Positions 1 to 9,006 of a stretch of DNA of 64,000 nt are shown here, piece after piece; the first letter of the stretch is position 1, and every line of letters starts with the position of its first letter. Source of the DNA: DHVE2 group archaeon (GTDB lineage: Archaea > Thermoplasmatota > Thermoplasmata > Thermoplasmatales > Aciduliprofundaceae). The position numbers were made by a program, and so were the translations under genes. The notes below the pieces were generated by a model. The model saw nothing but the letters and a program-made list of their open reading frames with translations. It was not told where the DNA came from and made no database searches. The stretch is from positions 1 to 64,000 of the forward strand of contig WAKX01000053.1 in NCBI GenBank assembly GCA_015523125.1, read 5' to 3'.

Positions 1-109
1 CTTTTGGCTCTTCTAGTTTTACAATCAAATACACTATTGCTGCGGGAAAGCATACCAACAGCAATATCACAAATATAACCCAGCTTCCTGTAAATTGCTT
101 GTTTGACAT
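1..109 (-). CDS. Partial short membrane protein, N-terminus only
   Basis: Only the first 36 codons are inside the window; the gene continues past base 1. The ATG at 109 follows a GGTGA ribosome binding site at about 7 bases. The visible protein has a short polar start (MSNKQFTGSW), then one strongly hydrophobic helix containing CFPAAIVYLIVK, then charged residues. This resembles the single membrane helix of many small archaeal proteins that carry a zinc ribbon or short cytoplasmic tail, but the rest is not visible and no function can be assigned. Confidence 0.6.
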   Translation of the reverse strand, partial: MSNKQFTGSWVIFVILLLVCFPAAIVYLIVKLEEPK

Positions 110-302
110 TTTTTCACCTTGTATATCATAAAGAAATAACCATATATAATGTTTGTCATTAATGAATGTCCTCACAATCTATAACTAAATTGATAGGTAA
201 TAGATCACAGGGAGTTTTATTTTTTCATCTTGCACGGATGTTTTTAAATTTGAGTAGGCGATTGCAGAAAATAATTATATTGTATCAGCAAATTACGAAT
301 CC

Positions 303-2072
303 ATGGTTGAAAAGGCCAAGGACTCAATGCTCTCCCTCGATATCTATGCGTGGATGGAAGAGAATAGAGGCGATGTGGAAGGAGGATTCATCAAGAAGAT
401 TTATCAGGTTGGTGAGAAGGAGTTTTTGCTTAAAATTTACAAAAATGAGACAAAAACTTTGTACATCAATCTCCGCGGCTTCGTGTTCTTCGGGGAGCGC
501 GAAACTCCGGAAAAACCAAGCATGTTCGCCATGTATCTGCGCAAGAGATTCAACAACAAAAAGATTCTGGGATTCGAGCAGGTGAACTTCGATAGAATTA
601 TCATCTTCAAAACTCCGGAGTACGATTTAATTTTCGAGCTCTTCGGCGGTGGAAATGTTATTGTGGTGAAGGACGGAATTATTGAGAAGGCGTACAAGGA
701 GAGGGAATGGAGGCACCGCTCAATAATGCGCGGAGAGCTCTATCATCCCCCCGAGGAGAAAAAGCATCCCCTGAAGGATATCGATTCTCTTTGCGATGTG
801 GTGAATTCCTCGTCGAAGGACGTTGTTCGCGCGATTGCAACCGGTTACAATTTAGGTCGCTACTCCGAGGAGGTGTGTTACAGGGCCGGGGTAGATAAAA
901 ACAAAAAAGGCGTAAATGAAGAAGAATGCGAAAAATTGAAAAAGGCCATTCAGGAAATATTCAAATTCGACGGCTGCTATCTTTACAGGGATTTCTTCTC
1001 CCCCGTACCCCTCAAATATAGAAAAGATGAATACGAGAAATTCGAGAGCATGAACGAATGCTTGGACAGGTACCTTTCCTCTTTCTCCCCAGAAGTTGTA
1101 GGGGATCTGAGGCTTCACAACATAAAGGAGATGCAGCTGAAGAAGATTGAAGAATTTAAAGAGGAAGAGAGAAAAAACATGGAAATCGGAGACAAGATTT
1201 ACGAGCATTTTCAGGAAGTGGAAGAGATAATACAAAAGGCGAAGAGAGGAGAGGTGGAAAAAGACGGAAAATCACGGGTTCTCGTGAATTTTGATGGACT
1301 GGAATTTTACATATACTCCAATAAATCTCCGGGGGAGAATGCCACCATATATTACGATAAGGCGAAGAAGGCAAGGGAGAAGATAAAGGGAGCAATGAAG
1401 GCAATTGAGGAAATCGAGGAGAAGATAAAAAAGGAGAAGAAAAAAGAAGTGAAGAAGAAAAAGAGAAGACGGGTTTTCTGGTTCGAAAAGTACCGGTGGT
1501 TCATCAGCTCGGAAGATTTCCTTGTGATTGCGGGGAGGGACGCAAAGACCAACGAGGAAGTGGTGAAGAAGCACTTGGGGGATAAAGATCTCTACATGCA
1601 TGCGGATATCCACGGGGCACCGAGCGTGGTGATCAAATCGGAGGGAAGAGAAATAGGAGAAAAAACTCTTTACGAAGCGGCCCAGTTCGCCGTGAGCATG
1701 AGCAAGGCTTGGAATGCGGGCTTCGGCAACATGAGCGCCTACTGGGTTTATCCATCGCAGGTGAGCAAGATGGGAGAGAGCGGAGAGTATGTGGCCCGAG
1801 GGGCGTGGGTAATCAGGGGAAAGAGAAACTACTTCCACAAAGTACCTCTAAGTTTGGCAATTGGCAAGATAAATTATCAGGGCACGGAGCTTTTGATGTG
1901 CGGTCCGGAATCGGCAGTGGCTAAAAGAGCTGAGAAATACGTGGTAATTGCTCCTGGTGATGAGAAAAAGGAGTCTTTCGCAAGGAGAATCGCAGGTGAG
2001 CTCGATGCCAGCGTTGACGAGATAATACGTATACTGCCTCCCGGGAAGATAAAAATAATCAGGAGAGTATAG
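303..2072 (+). CDS. rqcH: RqcH/NFACT family ribosome quality control protein
   Basis: RqcH (Rqc2/NEMF homologue) binds stalled 50S-peptidyl-tRNA complexes and recruits tRNA to tail the nascent chain. The 589-residue product has the NFACT order: an N-terminal NFACT-N domain (about 1-230), a long charged coiled coil rich in Lys and Glu (about 280-410), and an NFACT-R (DUF814) domain containing DLYMHADIHGAPS. The Asp-Arg pair known to matter in RqcH is present as FDRII at residues 97-98. The ATG at 303 gives a normal N-terminus; Met9 (327) is an alternative. The 3' end overlaps the convergent DUF835 gene by 14 bases. Family assignment is secure; activity in this organism is inferred. Confidence 0.93.
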   Translation: MVEKAKDSMLSLDIYAWMEENRGDVEGGFIKKIYQVGEKEFLLKIYKNETKTLYINLRGFVFFGERETPEKPSMFAMYLRKRFNNKKILGFEQVNFDRIIIFKTPEYDLIFELFGGGNVIVVKDGIIEKAYKEREWRHRSIMRGELYHPPEEKKHPLKDIDSLCDVVNSSSKDVVRAIATGYNLGRYSEEVCYRAGVDKNKKGVNEEECEKLKKAIQEIFKFDGCYLYRDFFSPVPLKYRKDEYEKFESMNECLDRYLSSFSPEVVGDLRLHNIKEMQLKKIEEFKEEERKNMEIGDKIYEHFQEVEEIIQKAKRGEVEKDGKSRVLVNFDGLEFYIYSNKSPGENATIYYDKAKKAREKIKGAMKAIEEIEEKIKKEKKKEVKKKKRRRVFWFEKYRWFISSEDFLVIAGRDAKTNEEVVKKHLGDKDLYMHADIHGAPSVVIKSEGREIGEKTLYEAAQFAVSMSKAWNAGFGNMSAYWVYPSQVSKMGESGEYVARGAWVIRGKRNYFHKVPLSLAIGKINYQGTELLMCGPESAVAKRAEKYVVIAPGDEKKESFARRIAGELDASVDEIIRILPPGKIKIIRRV

Positions 2073-3615
2073 AGAGTATATTTTTCATATCTTTTCTTGA
2101 AACTTCTCCCACTACATGCACGTTTGCTCCGTATTTCTCGCCCAAGTCCGCCAGAAGCTTCAGATACGAATAAATTTTCAGGGTTTTCCAGCCTATGAAT
2201 ATTTCGTCGGGTTTGTATATGATTACGTCCTTTTTCTCTCCTAACTTTTTCTCAATCTCGTATAGAACTTCTATTCGCATGCTGTCCGGTGTGAATTCTC
2301 CACCGCGCCTTATCCACAACGCATCTTTGAAATTGGGGCAGGCTTTCTTCGGGTTCTCGGGACTCACGCAGAGCATGTTATCTGGATTTTCCGGCAATTT
2401 TTTATCTCTTTTGATCTGCTGCGCCCTGATATTGTCGTTCACGTTCATTTTCTCGTCGAACATCTCTTCTATATTGTTTCTCTCTTCATCTAGGAGAACT
2501 AAATCATCCCCTAAGAGCATGAATCCGCCGTCGTACTGCGATGATACATCGATTATATCTTTCAAAAACAGGAGAATTCTGTCCAATGAGTTGAATGCAC
2601 GGATATATGCGAGCCCTTCCAAAACAACCATGCCCTTCGGGTTCTGTCTCCAGAACTCAATGATGGTGTATTGTATTTCAAATTCGAGCCTCTCGGGAAG
2701 AATTGAATCCTTTGAGTCCACTTCGCTTAACCATATTGCCGGTGCATCATCTCCCACAGTCTCTTTAATCCATTTTGGGCTCTTTGTGCCAATTATCAGG
2801 GTTGGTCTGGATTCTACGATTCTCTTGACTAACGAGTAACCGCCTCCCTTTATGAGATAGATTTTTCCGCTCTCTATTTCGGGCACCTTCTCCATCGCTG
2901 CTCCGCGAATTGTGGGCTGGGGCAGTTTGAACAACTTGTACTTTGCAAGCATGTAGTCCATGAATCCCGCTGAGAAGATTATTGCGATTGACGTCGGGTC
3001 CGGATAAATATCCCAAAAGAAAAGGAGCAGAACGTTCATGGTTACGGGGGCAAGAACGGCGACAAAGAGGGTAATTAGGAGATAACGGTCTATTTTGGTG
3101 TGAGATTTTTTGATGTTGAACAGCAGAACGAAGAATGCGACCATCAGACAGAAGTAGGAATAGGGAACGTGCCAGTAATCCGCCATTGGGCCCCAGATGC
3201 CAACATATCTCGGATGCCCGTCTACGATAGTAATCTCTTTGAACCCCGTGAAAAATAGGTGATTCACGGGCGAAAGAAAAACGAAGATTACGCTTATTAA
3301 AGGGGGAATCAGAAGAATTATGGGGGTGTATTTGAATTTCATAATTTTATTGCGCATCGGAGTGGTTAAAGTGGACATTAGAACTGCGTACGGAGTTAGA
3401 GCAATGCCTATGAATTTAACCAGATAAAACACCACAGTTATTCTTCCCCAGAATGTGTAGTAGAAAAATTCGGAGCCCACCCATATGCTGCTTACCACAC
3501 CCATGAGAGAGAAGTACAATTTGGATTCGGTGCTCGGGTTAGCCGTGTACAATCTGTACGTTAAGTATACGAGCGTAATAGTACCCGCTCCGTAAATAAG
3601 TGCGTACCAATTCAT
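2059..3615 (-). CDS. Seven-helix membrane sensor-like protein with DUF835 domain
   Basis: The N-terminal half has about seven hydrophobic helices resembling the 7TM input region of some archaeal and bacterial histidine kinases. No kinase or receiver domain follows. The cytoplasmic part (from about residue 240) matches the DUF835 pattern: a stretch starting GKIYLIKGGGYSLVKRIVES, then a P-loop-less Rossmann-like fold with VVLEGLAYI and a later segment on a regulated-threshold theme (DVIIYKPDEIFIGW). DUF835 proteins are common in Thermococcales and Thermoplasmata and have no proven biochemical role. A GTG at 3624 three codons upstream is an alternative start and would suit a leaderless transcript. 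It overlaps rqcH tail to tail. Confidence 0.75.
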   Translation of the reverse strand: MNWYALIYGAGTITLVYLTYRLYTANPSTESKLYFSLMGVVSSIWVGSEFFYYTFWGRITVVFYLVKFIGIALTPYAVLMSTLTTPMRNKIMKFKYTPIILLIPPLISVIFVFLSPVNHLFFTGFKEITIVDGHPRYVGIWGPMADYWHVPYSYFCLMVAFFVLLFNIKKSHTKIDRYLLITLFVAVLAPVTMNVLLLFFWDIYPDPTSIAIIFSAGFMDYMLAKYKLFKLPQPTIRGAAMEKVPEIESGKIYLIKGGGYSLVKRIVESRPTLIIGTKSPKWIKETVGDDAPAIWLSEVDSKDSILPERLEFEIQYTIIEFWRQNPKGMVVLEGLAYIRAFNSLDRILLFLKDIIDVSSQYDGGFMLLGDDLVLLDEERNNIEEMFDEKMNVNDNIRAQQIKRDKKLPENPDNMLCVSPENPKKACPNFKDALWIRRGGEFTPDSMRIEVLYEIEKKLGEKKDVIIYKPDEIFIGWKTLKIYSYLKLLADLGEKYGANVHVVGEVSRKDMKNILSILS

Positions 3616-3730
3616 GGAATCCACGTCCCTTTATGAGTTGAGAGTACCCGTTTTTATTCCAGGTATCCTGTGAAATAATGTATTAATCAATTATAAATTT
3701 ACCGCCGAAATTCGTAAAATTAAAGAATAA

Positions 3731-3745
3731 CGAAAAAATAAAAAT
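3731..3745 (-). terminator. T-rich terminator after radB
   Basis: Read on the minus strand, two T runs (ATTTTTATTTTTTCG) lie 13-27 bases after the radB stop. Archaeal RNA polymerase terminates at such oligo-T stretches without needing a hairpin. Confidence 0.4.
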
Positions 3746-3757
3746 ATCTCTGAGAGC

Positions 3758-4435
3758 TTATTTTTCATCCCCAAACACGCCTTTGGAGGTTATCATAAAT
3801 CTAACTTTTTTTCCTTCTGCAATGGAGCGGTGCTTTATCAGTAAAGCTTCCCTGTACCCAATTCCTATCTTTTTCAGATGTATTATGGTCTTTGCGTTAT
3901 GGTATAGCGCGTGCCCTCCGATGGGTTTTAATTCCCCCTGCACCGTGTCCATGTACACCTGATTAGTCACGATGACTGCTAAGTTCATCTTTCTGGCTAT
4001 GGAATTGAGGATGGATAATTGCCAAGCTAAGGACTTGTGCGTGCCCGTGTCCTCGCCTACTCCCCTCTCAGCGCGGTAGTATGAGGTTAGTGAATCCACG
4101 ATAATTAGAGGAATGTCGTTTTTTTTCATCACCAGCGAGGCAACCTTCTCAATCACATCCGCCTGCTGTGAGAACTTGTAAACGTGATAAAAAATGATGT
4201 TTTTTCCTATCTCCTCATCGCCACCAAGTTGCCTGAATCTCTCCATCGAGACTCCTTCGGTATCCACATAAATTACTTTCTTTCCCTCTCTGGCCATGCC
4301 TATTGCTGTCTGAAGGCATATGTTCGTTTTTCCACTTCCGGCCTCTCCGTAAATCTCCGTGATGCATCCTCTTTCGAATCCACCCTCTAAGAGGGAATCT
4401 ATGGAAGAACATCCACTTGGAATTTTTTCAACCAC
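3758..4435 (-). CDS. radB: DNA repair and recombination protein RadB
   Basis: RadB is the euryarchaeal short RadA/RecA paralogue, a recombination mediator. The 225-residue product lacks the N-terminal HhH domain of RadA, as expected. It has the Walker A motif GEAGSGKT (30-37), the VIYVDTEG segment, the Walker B region PLIIVDSL and the VTNQVY segment of the RecA core. The frame opens at a GTG (4435) with no ribosome binding site; a leaderless transcript is likely. It stands alone between the DUF835 gene and a divergent HAD hydrolase. Confidence 0.93.
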   Translation of the reverse strand: MVEKIPSGCSSIDSLLEGGFERGCITEIYGEAGSGKTNICLQTAIGMAREGKKVIYVDTEGVSMERFRQLGGDEEIGKNIIFYHVYKFSQQADVIEKVASLVMKKNDIPLIIVDSLTSYYRAERGVGEDTGTHKSLAWQLSILNSIARKMNLAVIVTNQVYMDTVQGELKPIGGHALYHNAKTIIHLKKIGIGYREALLIKHRSIAEGKKVRFMITSKGVFGDEK

Positions 4436-4515
4436 GGGATTAAAAAAGCATGATTGTAGATAAATTTACCGACTGAGCGTCGTCAATTATATATTTATGA
4501 TGCCGATGCACCGCC

Positions 4516-5166
4516 ATGCTCAAATTAGCGATATTCGATTTGGATCAGACCCTCGTTGACACGCTTCCGAGATTTCACCGCATATTCAATCATTCTCTAA
4601 CGCATTTTGGCTGCGGCGAGGTGAAATGGGAAGATTTCGTTAAGAAATATAAAGAGGACACACTGAATGATTACGTTTGCATAGATCATCGTGAATTCTG
4701 GGATTATTTTCTCTCCCATTACAACGATGTGATTTGCGAGAAGGACTCTTTGATTCCCGGAGCGGAGGAAACTTTGCGCGCATTGAAAGAGAAAGAGGTG
4801 AAAATTGCAATAATCACAGGTAGAATGGTTCCCCCGGAGGAGGTATGGAAGGAGTTGAAGAGATTCTCCTTAGATAAATACGTGGACTTAGTGTACACCC
4901 GCCTAAACAATTATTGCGACGGGAGAAGGAGGACCGAATTGCTTCAGGAAGCCATGGAAAAGTTAGGTGCAAGAAAGGAGGAAACGATATTCATAGCAGA
5001 CTACTGGCCCGACATGCAGTCCGGGCGCGAAGCCGGAATATTCACAGTGGGCGTTCTCACGGGCCATGAGGATGCGGGAAAATTGAAGGAGAACGGAGCA
5101 GATGAAATAATAGAGAGCGTGAAATTCCTGATTCCTCTGCTCAAGGAGAAAAACATTATTTCTTGA
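4516..5166 (+). CDS. HAD superfamily hydrolase, phosphatase-like
   Basis: The protein has the HAD motif I DLDQT at residues 8-12 (nucleophile Asp8, acid/base Asp10), a four-helix cap after it, motif II IITGR, and a motif III/IV region with FIADYWPDMQSGREAG. This is the phosphoglycolate phosphatase-like class of HAD enzymes. The substrate cannot be told from sequence. The ATG lies near the expected transcript start, so translation is probably leaderless. Its last 11 bases overlap the convergent GTPase gene. Confidence 0.8.
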   Translation: MLKLAIFDLDQTLVDTLPRFHRIFNHSLTHFGCGEVKWEDFVKKYKEDTLNDYVCIDHREFWDYFLSHYNDVICEKDSLIPGAEETLRALKEKEVKIAIITGRMVPPEEVWKELKRFSLDKYVDLVYTRLNNYCDGRRRTELLQEAMEKLGARKEETIFIADYWPDMQSGREAGIFTVGVLTGHEDAGKLKENGADEIIESVKFLIPLLKEKNIIS

Positions 5167-5664
5167 GCAATTCCTGCGCCATCTTCTCGAAGGCCACTTC
5201 CACGTTCTTTCCCGTTTTGGCACTTGCGAATACGTAACCTATTGCTCCCACATCTTCCGTGAATTTCTTTATGTATTCCTCATCCACGTCCCATTCTAAG
5301 TCGGTTTTGTTCGCAATGAGAATCACTGGCAATTTTTTACCGGCCACACCCTCCGCTGCATCAACCCACTCGTGAAGCGCATCCAATGTTTCTTTTCGGG
5401 ATATGTCTGCGATGGCAATTAGTGCGTCCGCCCCGAAGAAATATGAAGTCTTAGGTAATTGCCTGAAACTCTCCTCTCCCATTATGTCCCAGAGCATCAA
5501 AACGACCTTTTCTCCATCAACTTCTATCTCTTTTTTGTATATGTTGGTTCCCAGCGTTTTGAGATAATCTCCGAGAAAACCCCGTACACGTATCTCTTAA
5601 TCAAAGATGTCTTTCCGACCCCCGGTTCTCCCACCATGCAAATTTTGAGCTTGTAAATATTCAT
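5156..5664 (-). pseudogene. Ras/Rab-like small GTPase with an internal frameshift
   Basis: Two frames together make one small GTPase. The first (from ATG 5664) has the G1 loop GEPGVGKTS. The second carries YLKTLGTN (switch I Thr), WDIMGEE (G3, with Ile-Met for the usual Thr-Ala), NKTD (G4) and SAKTG (G5). The frames meet near 5566-5574: with one extra G the product would read GVFSEDYLKTLG through the join, so a single base is missing relative to an intact ancestor. Frame 1 alone stops at 5524. This may be a real one-base deletion, a sequencing error, or a -1 frameshift; no classic slippery heptamer is present. Both parts look otherwise well conserved, which favours error or recent loss. Confidence 0.75.
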
Positions 5665-5739
5665 ATGGTGATTATTTCTTAATGGTTTATTAAATTTTTG
5701 CATAAGCAAATTTTTTAATTTTCCCTACCATATCCCACC

Positions 5740-6390
5740 ATGGACACGGTGAACAACAGCAAGATTCTCATGGCCGAGAGATGCGCGAAGAACATGGAGA
5801 AATATCTGGGAAACATGCGCGAAATCAAGAGGGATAATGTGATTAAGGAAATCGAAGCGAAGCTCATGGAGCTCAAGTACTCCTATGGAGAACTCGATGA
5901 CCTCAAACCTTATCTGAATGACCTTAAGAAGTTGTGCGAAAAAATAGTGTCCGTGCTCGGTGGGGATAAGTGGGTGCAGAGATTGAGAGAGGTGAAGTTG
6001 AGCAATTTGGCCATTGCCCATGTGAAGTTCTGCCTAAACATTCTCTACAATTTAGAGTCCAGATTGAGATTGCCCGACGACCCGGCTTACAGCGTGGATA
6101 TTCGAATAGGGGAGATAGAGAGCGTTATGAAGCATCCCAACGCGGATAAGCTGAGAATATGCAACGTGAATGTTGGTCGTGTGATCACCGTTGTGACGAA
6201 TATTGAAAGCGTAAAAGAAGGGGAGAAATTAGCGGTTGCGCTCCTTCCTCCTGCGGAGTTCTTCGGGGTTGTGAGCGAGGGCATGTTCGTCTCTCATTCC
6301 ATCAAAGAGGGAAAGCCTGGGGAATTGCCCGAGCTGAGCGAGAAGGAGATAAACAACATACGAAAGGAAGTTCTCGGCTACTTACGCTGA
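5740..6390 (+). CDS. tRNA-binding OB-fold domain protein (MetRS C-terminal/EMAPII type)
   Basis: Residues 1-110 form a charged helical domain of unknown role. Residues from about 115 (VDIRIGEIESVMKHPNADKL) match the tRNA_bind OB-fold found at the C-terminus of methionyl-tRNA synthetase, in Trbp111 and in EMAPII: the IRIG start and the HPNADKL motif are diagnostic. A free-standing protein of this type could bind tRNA or assist an aminoacyl-tRNA synthetase in trans. No synthetase gene is near. The 3' end overlaps the convergent kinase gene by 9 bases. Confidence 0.82.
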   Translation: MDTVNNSKILMAERCAKNMEKYLGNMREIKRDNVIKEIEAKLMELKYSYGELDDLKPYLNDLKKLCEKIVSVLGGDKWVQRLREVKLSNLAIAHVKFCLNILYNLESRLRLPDDPAYSVDIRIGEIESVMKHPNADKLRICNVNVGRVITVVTNIESVKEGEKLAVALLPPAEFFGVVSEGMFVSHSIKEGKPGELPELSEKEINNIRKEVLGYLR

Positions 6391-7329
6391 GGAAATCTCC
6401 CTGAATATGTTTGTCATCAACTCCACAAAGTACCATGCCACAAGGAGTTGAGAAATGTCCGTGGCATTCACGTACTCTTTTTTCTCGATTATGTAGTTCT
6501 CCTCGAATCCGGTGTACTCCATTATCTTTCTCTCCAATTCCTCTATGGCTTCCCTCGGGAGAAGGCCGTCGAAAGCTATTCTTGATACCCTCTTCATGTA
6601 GTAGAAATCATCGCGATACTGAAGTGCCATTGGCTTCTCGGAGCTGTTGATGAGCGAAGAGAGGGAAAAGTTCATGTTTATGCCGCTAAGCTGGAAATCG
6701 AGAGTTTTCATTATGCTTTCAACGCGATACATATCCTCGCCTAAATTCGAGAGGTCTATTTTTATCACTATGTCCGCGTATATCTTCTGGAAATCGATGT
6801 ATCTTTTGTAGAAGGGCTCTCTTCTCCTTATTTCTTTCCACACGTCTTCCTCGCGATAACCTCTTTCCTTCACATCCCTGTTTATTTTCCATTTCCATTT
6901 TACCTCTCTCTTCGGGTCAACGAATATTTTCAAATCCATAAATCTCCTGAGCTCGTCGTAAAGGGCGTGCAGGCCTTCCACAATAACAATCTTCTTCGGT
7001 TCGAAAACTTCCGGAGGGTCGAATTTTCCTGTCTTGTGGTTGTATATGGGCTTTATCACAGCCTTCCCCTTCCTTATCTCCCTGAGATGCTCTCCCGCTA
7101 ATTTCAGATTGTTTATCTTAGGGTCAAGGGGGAGATGCCCAGTCTTCTTCCTCGTCTCTCTATCCTCTGTGTGATAATCGTCCAGCGAGAAATAGGAGAC
7201 GAGGTCTTCGCCCAAGAGATTGCTTATACTCTTCGTGAATGTACTTTTACCGCTTCCAGAATCGCCGGCTACCCCGATGATTAGCGAACCTTCGTATTCG
7301 CTCAACCTCTTCCTGAACTCTCCCTGCAT
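6382..7329 (-). CDS. Uridine kinase/phosphoribulokinase family P-loop kinase
   Basis: The start is the ATG at 7329 (MQGEFRKRLSEYEG); an upstream ATG at 7398 would run into the neighbouring promoter region. The protein has Walker A GDSGSGKST, the FSLDDYHT segment, the PIYNHKTG motif and VEGLHALY, all typical of the phosphoribulokinase/uridine kinase family, followed by a family-unusual C-terminal extension of about 120 residues. The substrate is unknown: archaeal members include ribulose phosphate and nucleoside kinases. It is divergent from the LX-prefoldin-FtsY operon. Confidence 0.8.
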   Translation of the reverse strand: MQGEFRKRLSEYEGSLIIGVAGDSGSGKSTFTKSISNLLGEDLVSYFSLDDYHTEDRETRKKTGHLPLDPKINNLKLAGEHLREIRKGKAVIKPIYNHKTGKFDPPEVFEPKKIVIVEGLHALYDELRRFMDLKIFVDPKREVKWKWKINRDVKERGYREEDVWKEIRRREPFYKRYIDFQKIYADIVIKIDLSNLGEDMYRVESIMKTLDFQLSGINMNFSLSSLINSSEKPMALQYRDDFYYMKRVSRIAFDGLLPREAIEELERKIMEYTGFEENYIIEKKEYVNATDISQLLVAWYFVELMTNIFREISSA

Positions 7330-7418
7330 ATTCGAAATGATTGACTGCGGGAATAAAAAGGTATCGGAGGTGCAAAAAATATAAATGATGCTCGCCATTA
7401 ACCCGAAAGGTGATGAGC

Positions 7419-7655
7419 ATGAAAGCGTTCAGAGTTGAAGGGCTTTACTCTCCAAAGGGAAAGAACTGGTACAAGTTTACGAAGGATTTGGTTGCCGAGT
7501 CCGAGAAAGATGCTGAAGAGCGAGCTTACTCCCTCATGGGAAGCAAGTACGGGATAAAGAGAAGATTGATAAAAATCGAGAAAATAGGGGAAATCAATCC
7601 CGAGGAATCCAACGATCCCACCGTGAAATTCGTCATGAGGGATAGCAATGAGTGA
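7419..7655 (+). CDS. rpl18a: 50S ribosomal protein L18Ae (LX)
   Basis: A 78-residue basic protein starting MKAFRVEGLY with the GSKYGIKRRLIKI segment of archaeal LX/L18Ae, the half-size counterpart of eukaryotic L18a (eL20). The start at 7419 has the GGTGA ribosome binding site at the right distance; a GTG at 7410 and an ATG at 7413 are in frame but overlap that site. It heads the + strand run with prefoldin alpha and FtsY, a conserved archaeal gene order. Confidence 0.92.
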   Translation: MKAFRVEGLYSPKGKNWYKFTKDLVAESEKDAEERAYSLMGSKYGIKRRLIKIEKIGEINPEESNDPTVKFVMRDSNE

Positions 7656-8094
7656 AAGCGATAAGGAGAGGAATATAGAAAAGGGTATTGCCACCCTCGA
7701 GGCGCTAAAAGTTAATATAGAAAACATACAGAAGCAACTGGCCACAGTGGAACTCTCCATTCAAGAGCATAACCGAGCGTTAGAGACAATGGAGTACTAC
7801 AAGGATATGGATAATGACGATATTCTCGTCCCCGTGGGCGCCGGGGTGTTCATAGGGGCCAAGATAAGCGGCAAGAAGGCTTTGATTTCTATCGGTAATG
7901 ACCTATTCACCGAGCTTCCAATCGAGAAGATTATTGAGAAGCTCAAAAATAGGAAAAAAGAGCTGGAAGACCTGCAGAAGAAGCTAACCGAGGATCTGTA
8001 CAAATTGCAGGAGAATTACACGCTCCTCAGCGCACAGGTTGAAGAAGATTATCGGAAGTACTTAGAGGAGAGGGGAAATGTTCAAGCTCCTTAA
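7648..8094 (+). CDS. pfdA: Prefoldin alpha subunit
   Basis: The 148-residue product has the prefoldin alpha plan: two long terminal coiled-coil helices around a short beta segment (DILVPVGAGVFIGAKI) that forms the hexamer-building barrel. Prefoldin captures unfolded proteins for the thermosome. Its start overlaps the LX stop by 8 bases and its end overlaps ftsY by 17 bases, so the three genes are translationally coupled. Confidence 0.93.
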   Translation: MSESDKERNIEKGIATLEALKVNIENIQKQLATVELSIQEHNRALETMEYYKDMDNDDILVPVGAGVFIGAKISGKKALISIGNDLFTELPIEKIIEKLKNRKKELEDLQKKLTEDLYKLQENYTLLSAQVEEDYRKYLEERGNVQAP

Positions 8095-9004
8095 GGAAAA
8101 ACTGAAGGGCATTAAGAAGAAGGCAAACGAAGAACTTGGCGAGGAGTTTACCTCTGGGATGGGCAAGAAGATAAAAGAGGAAAAATTAGAAGATTTTCTC
8201 TGGGAGCTCGAAATCGCGCTGATGGAAGCGGATGTTGCTGTGGATGTCATAGAAAAGCTCAAGGCGGACATAAAGAAGGAGCTCGTTGGGAAGAAGGTGA
8301 AGTTGGGCGTGGACATGGGAAAAATCGTCGAGAACACCCTGAAAAAATCCCTGAAGAAAATTCTGGACAAGGGCTTCGATTTCGACGAGTTCGCGAAGAA
8401 TTGCGAGAGGCCATGCGTAATAATGTTCTTAGGCGTGAACGGAACGGGAAAAACTACGGTTATAGCGAAGTTAGCAAAGTACCTGATGGATAAAGGATAT
8501 TCTGTGGTCATGGCCGCGAGCGATACCTTCAGGGCCGGGGCAATAGAGCAAATTTCCATACATGGAGAGAATTTGGGGGTGAAGGTGATAAAGCATCAAG
8601 CCGGCGGAGACCCGGCTGCGGTTGCTTACGACGCGATAGAGCATGCGAAGGCGAAGCACAGGGATTTCGTTTTAGTAGATACCGCTGGGAGAATGCAGAC
8701 GAACCGCAACCTCATGGACGAGATGAAAAAGATAAAAAGGGTTGCGAAGCCTCATCTCACGATATTCGTGGGCGATTCCCTCGCTGGGAACGATGCCATA
8801 GAGCAGGCCAAAGCCTTCGATTCCGAAGTGGGTGTGGACGCCGTAATCCTAACGAAGATAGACGCTGACGCGAAAGGAGGCGCAGCCATAAGCATAGCAT
8901 ACGAAATCAACAAGCCCATTCTATTTTTAGGCACGGGGCAAAATTACGAGGACCTGATGAAATTCGACGTGGATTGGTTCATAAATCGCATATTCGGTGA
9001 ATAA
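8078..9004 (+). CDS. ftsY: Signal recognition particle receptor FtsY
   Basis: FtsY docks SRP-ribosome complexes at the membrane. Seen here: a short basic N-terminal region, the helical N domain (about 30-110), the G domain with P-loop GVNGTGKT (119-126), DTFRAGAIEQ, DTAGRMQ, TKIDADAKGGAA and the closing GTGQNYEDL. At 308 residues it lacks the long acidic extension of bacterial FtsY, normal for archaea. It follows pfdA with a 17-base overlap and precedes the cysteine synthase-like gene by 2 bases. Confidence 0.95.
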   Translation: MFKLLKEKLKGIKKKANEELGEEFTSGMGKKIKEEKLEDFLWELEIALMEADVAVDVIEKLKADIKKELVGKKVKLGVDMGKIVENTLKKSLKKILDKGFDFDEFAKNCERPCVIMFLGVNGTGKTTVIAKLAKYLMDKGYSVVMAASDTFRAGAIEQISIHGENLGVKVIKHQAGGDPAAVAYDAIEHAKAKHRDFVLVDTAGRMQTNRNLMDEMKKIKRVAKPHLTIFVGDSLAGNDAIEQAKAFDSEVGVDAVILTKIDADAKGGAAISIAYEINKPILFLGTGQNYEDLMKFDVDWFINRIFGE

Positions 9005-9006
9005 AT

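Noticed and set aside
1272-1838. Antisense open frame opposite rqcH
   Set aside because: It is a shadow of the charged coiled-coil codons of rqcH; no ribosome binding site or family motif.
5566-5574. Programmed -1 frameshift in the GTPase gene
   Set aside because: No X-XXY-YYZ slippery heptamer in the correct phase and no clear downstream stem; deletion or error is simpler, though not excluded.
7387-7420. Hairpin ATGCTC/GAGCAT that would cover the LX ribosome binding site
   Set aside because: The TATA box near 7376-7386 puts the transcript start at about 7405, after the left arm, so the hairpin would not form in the RNA.
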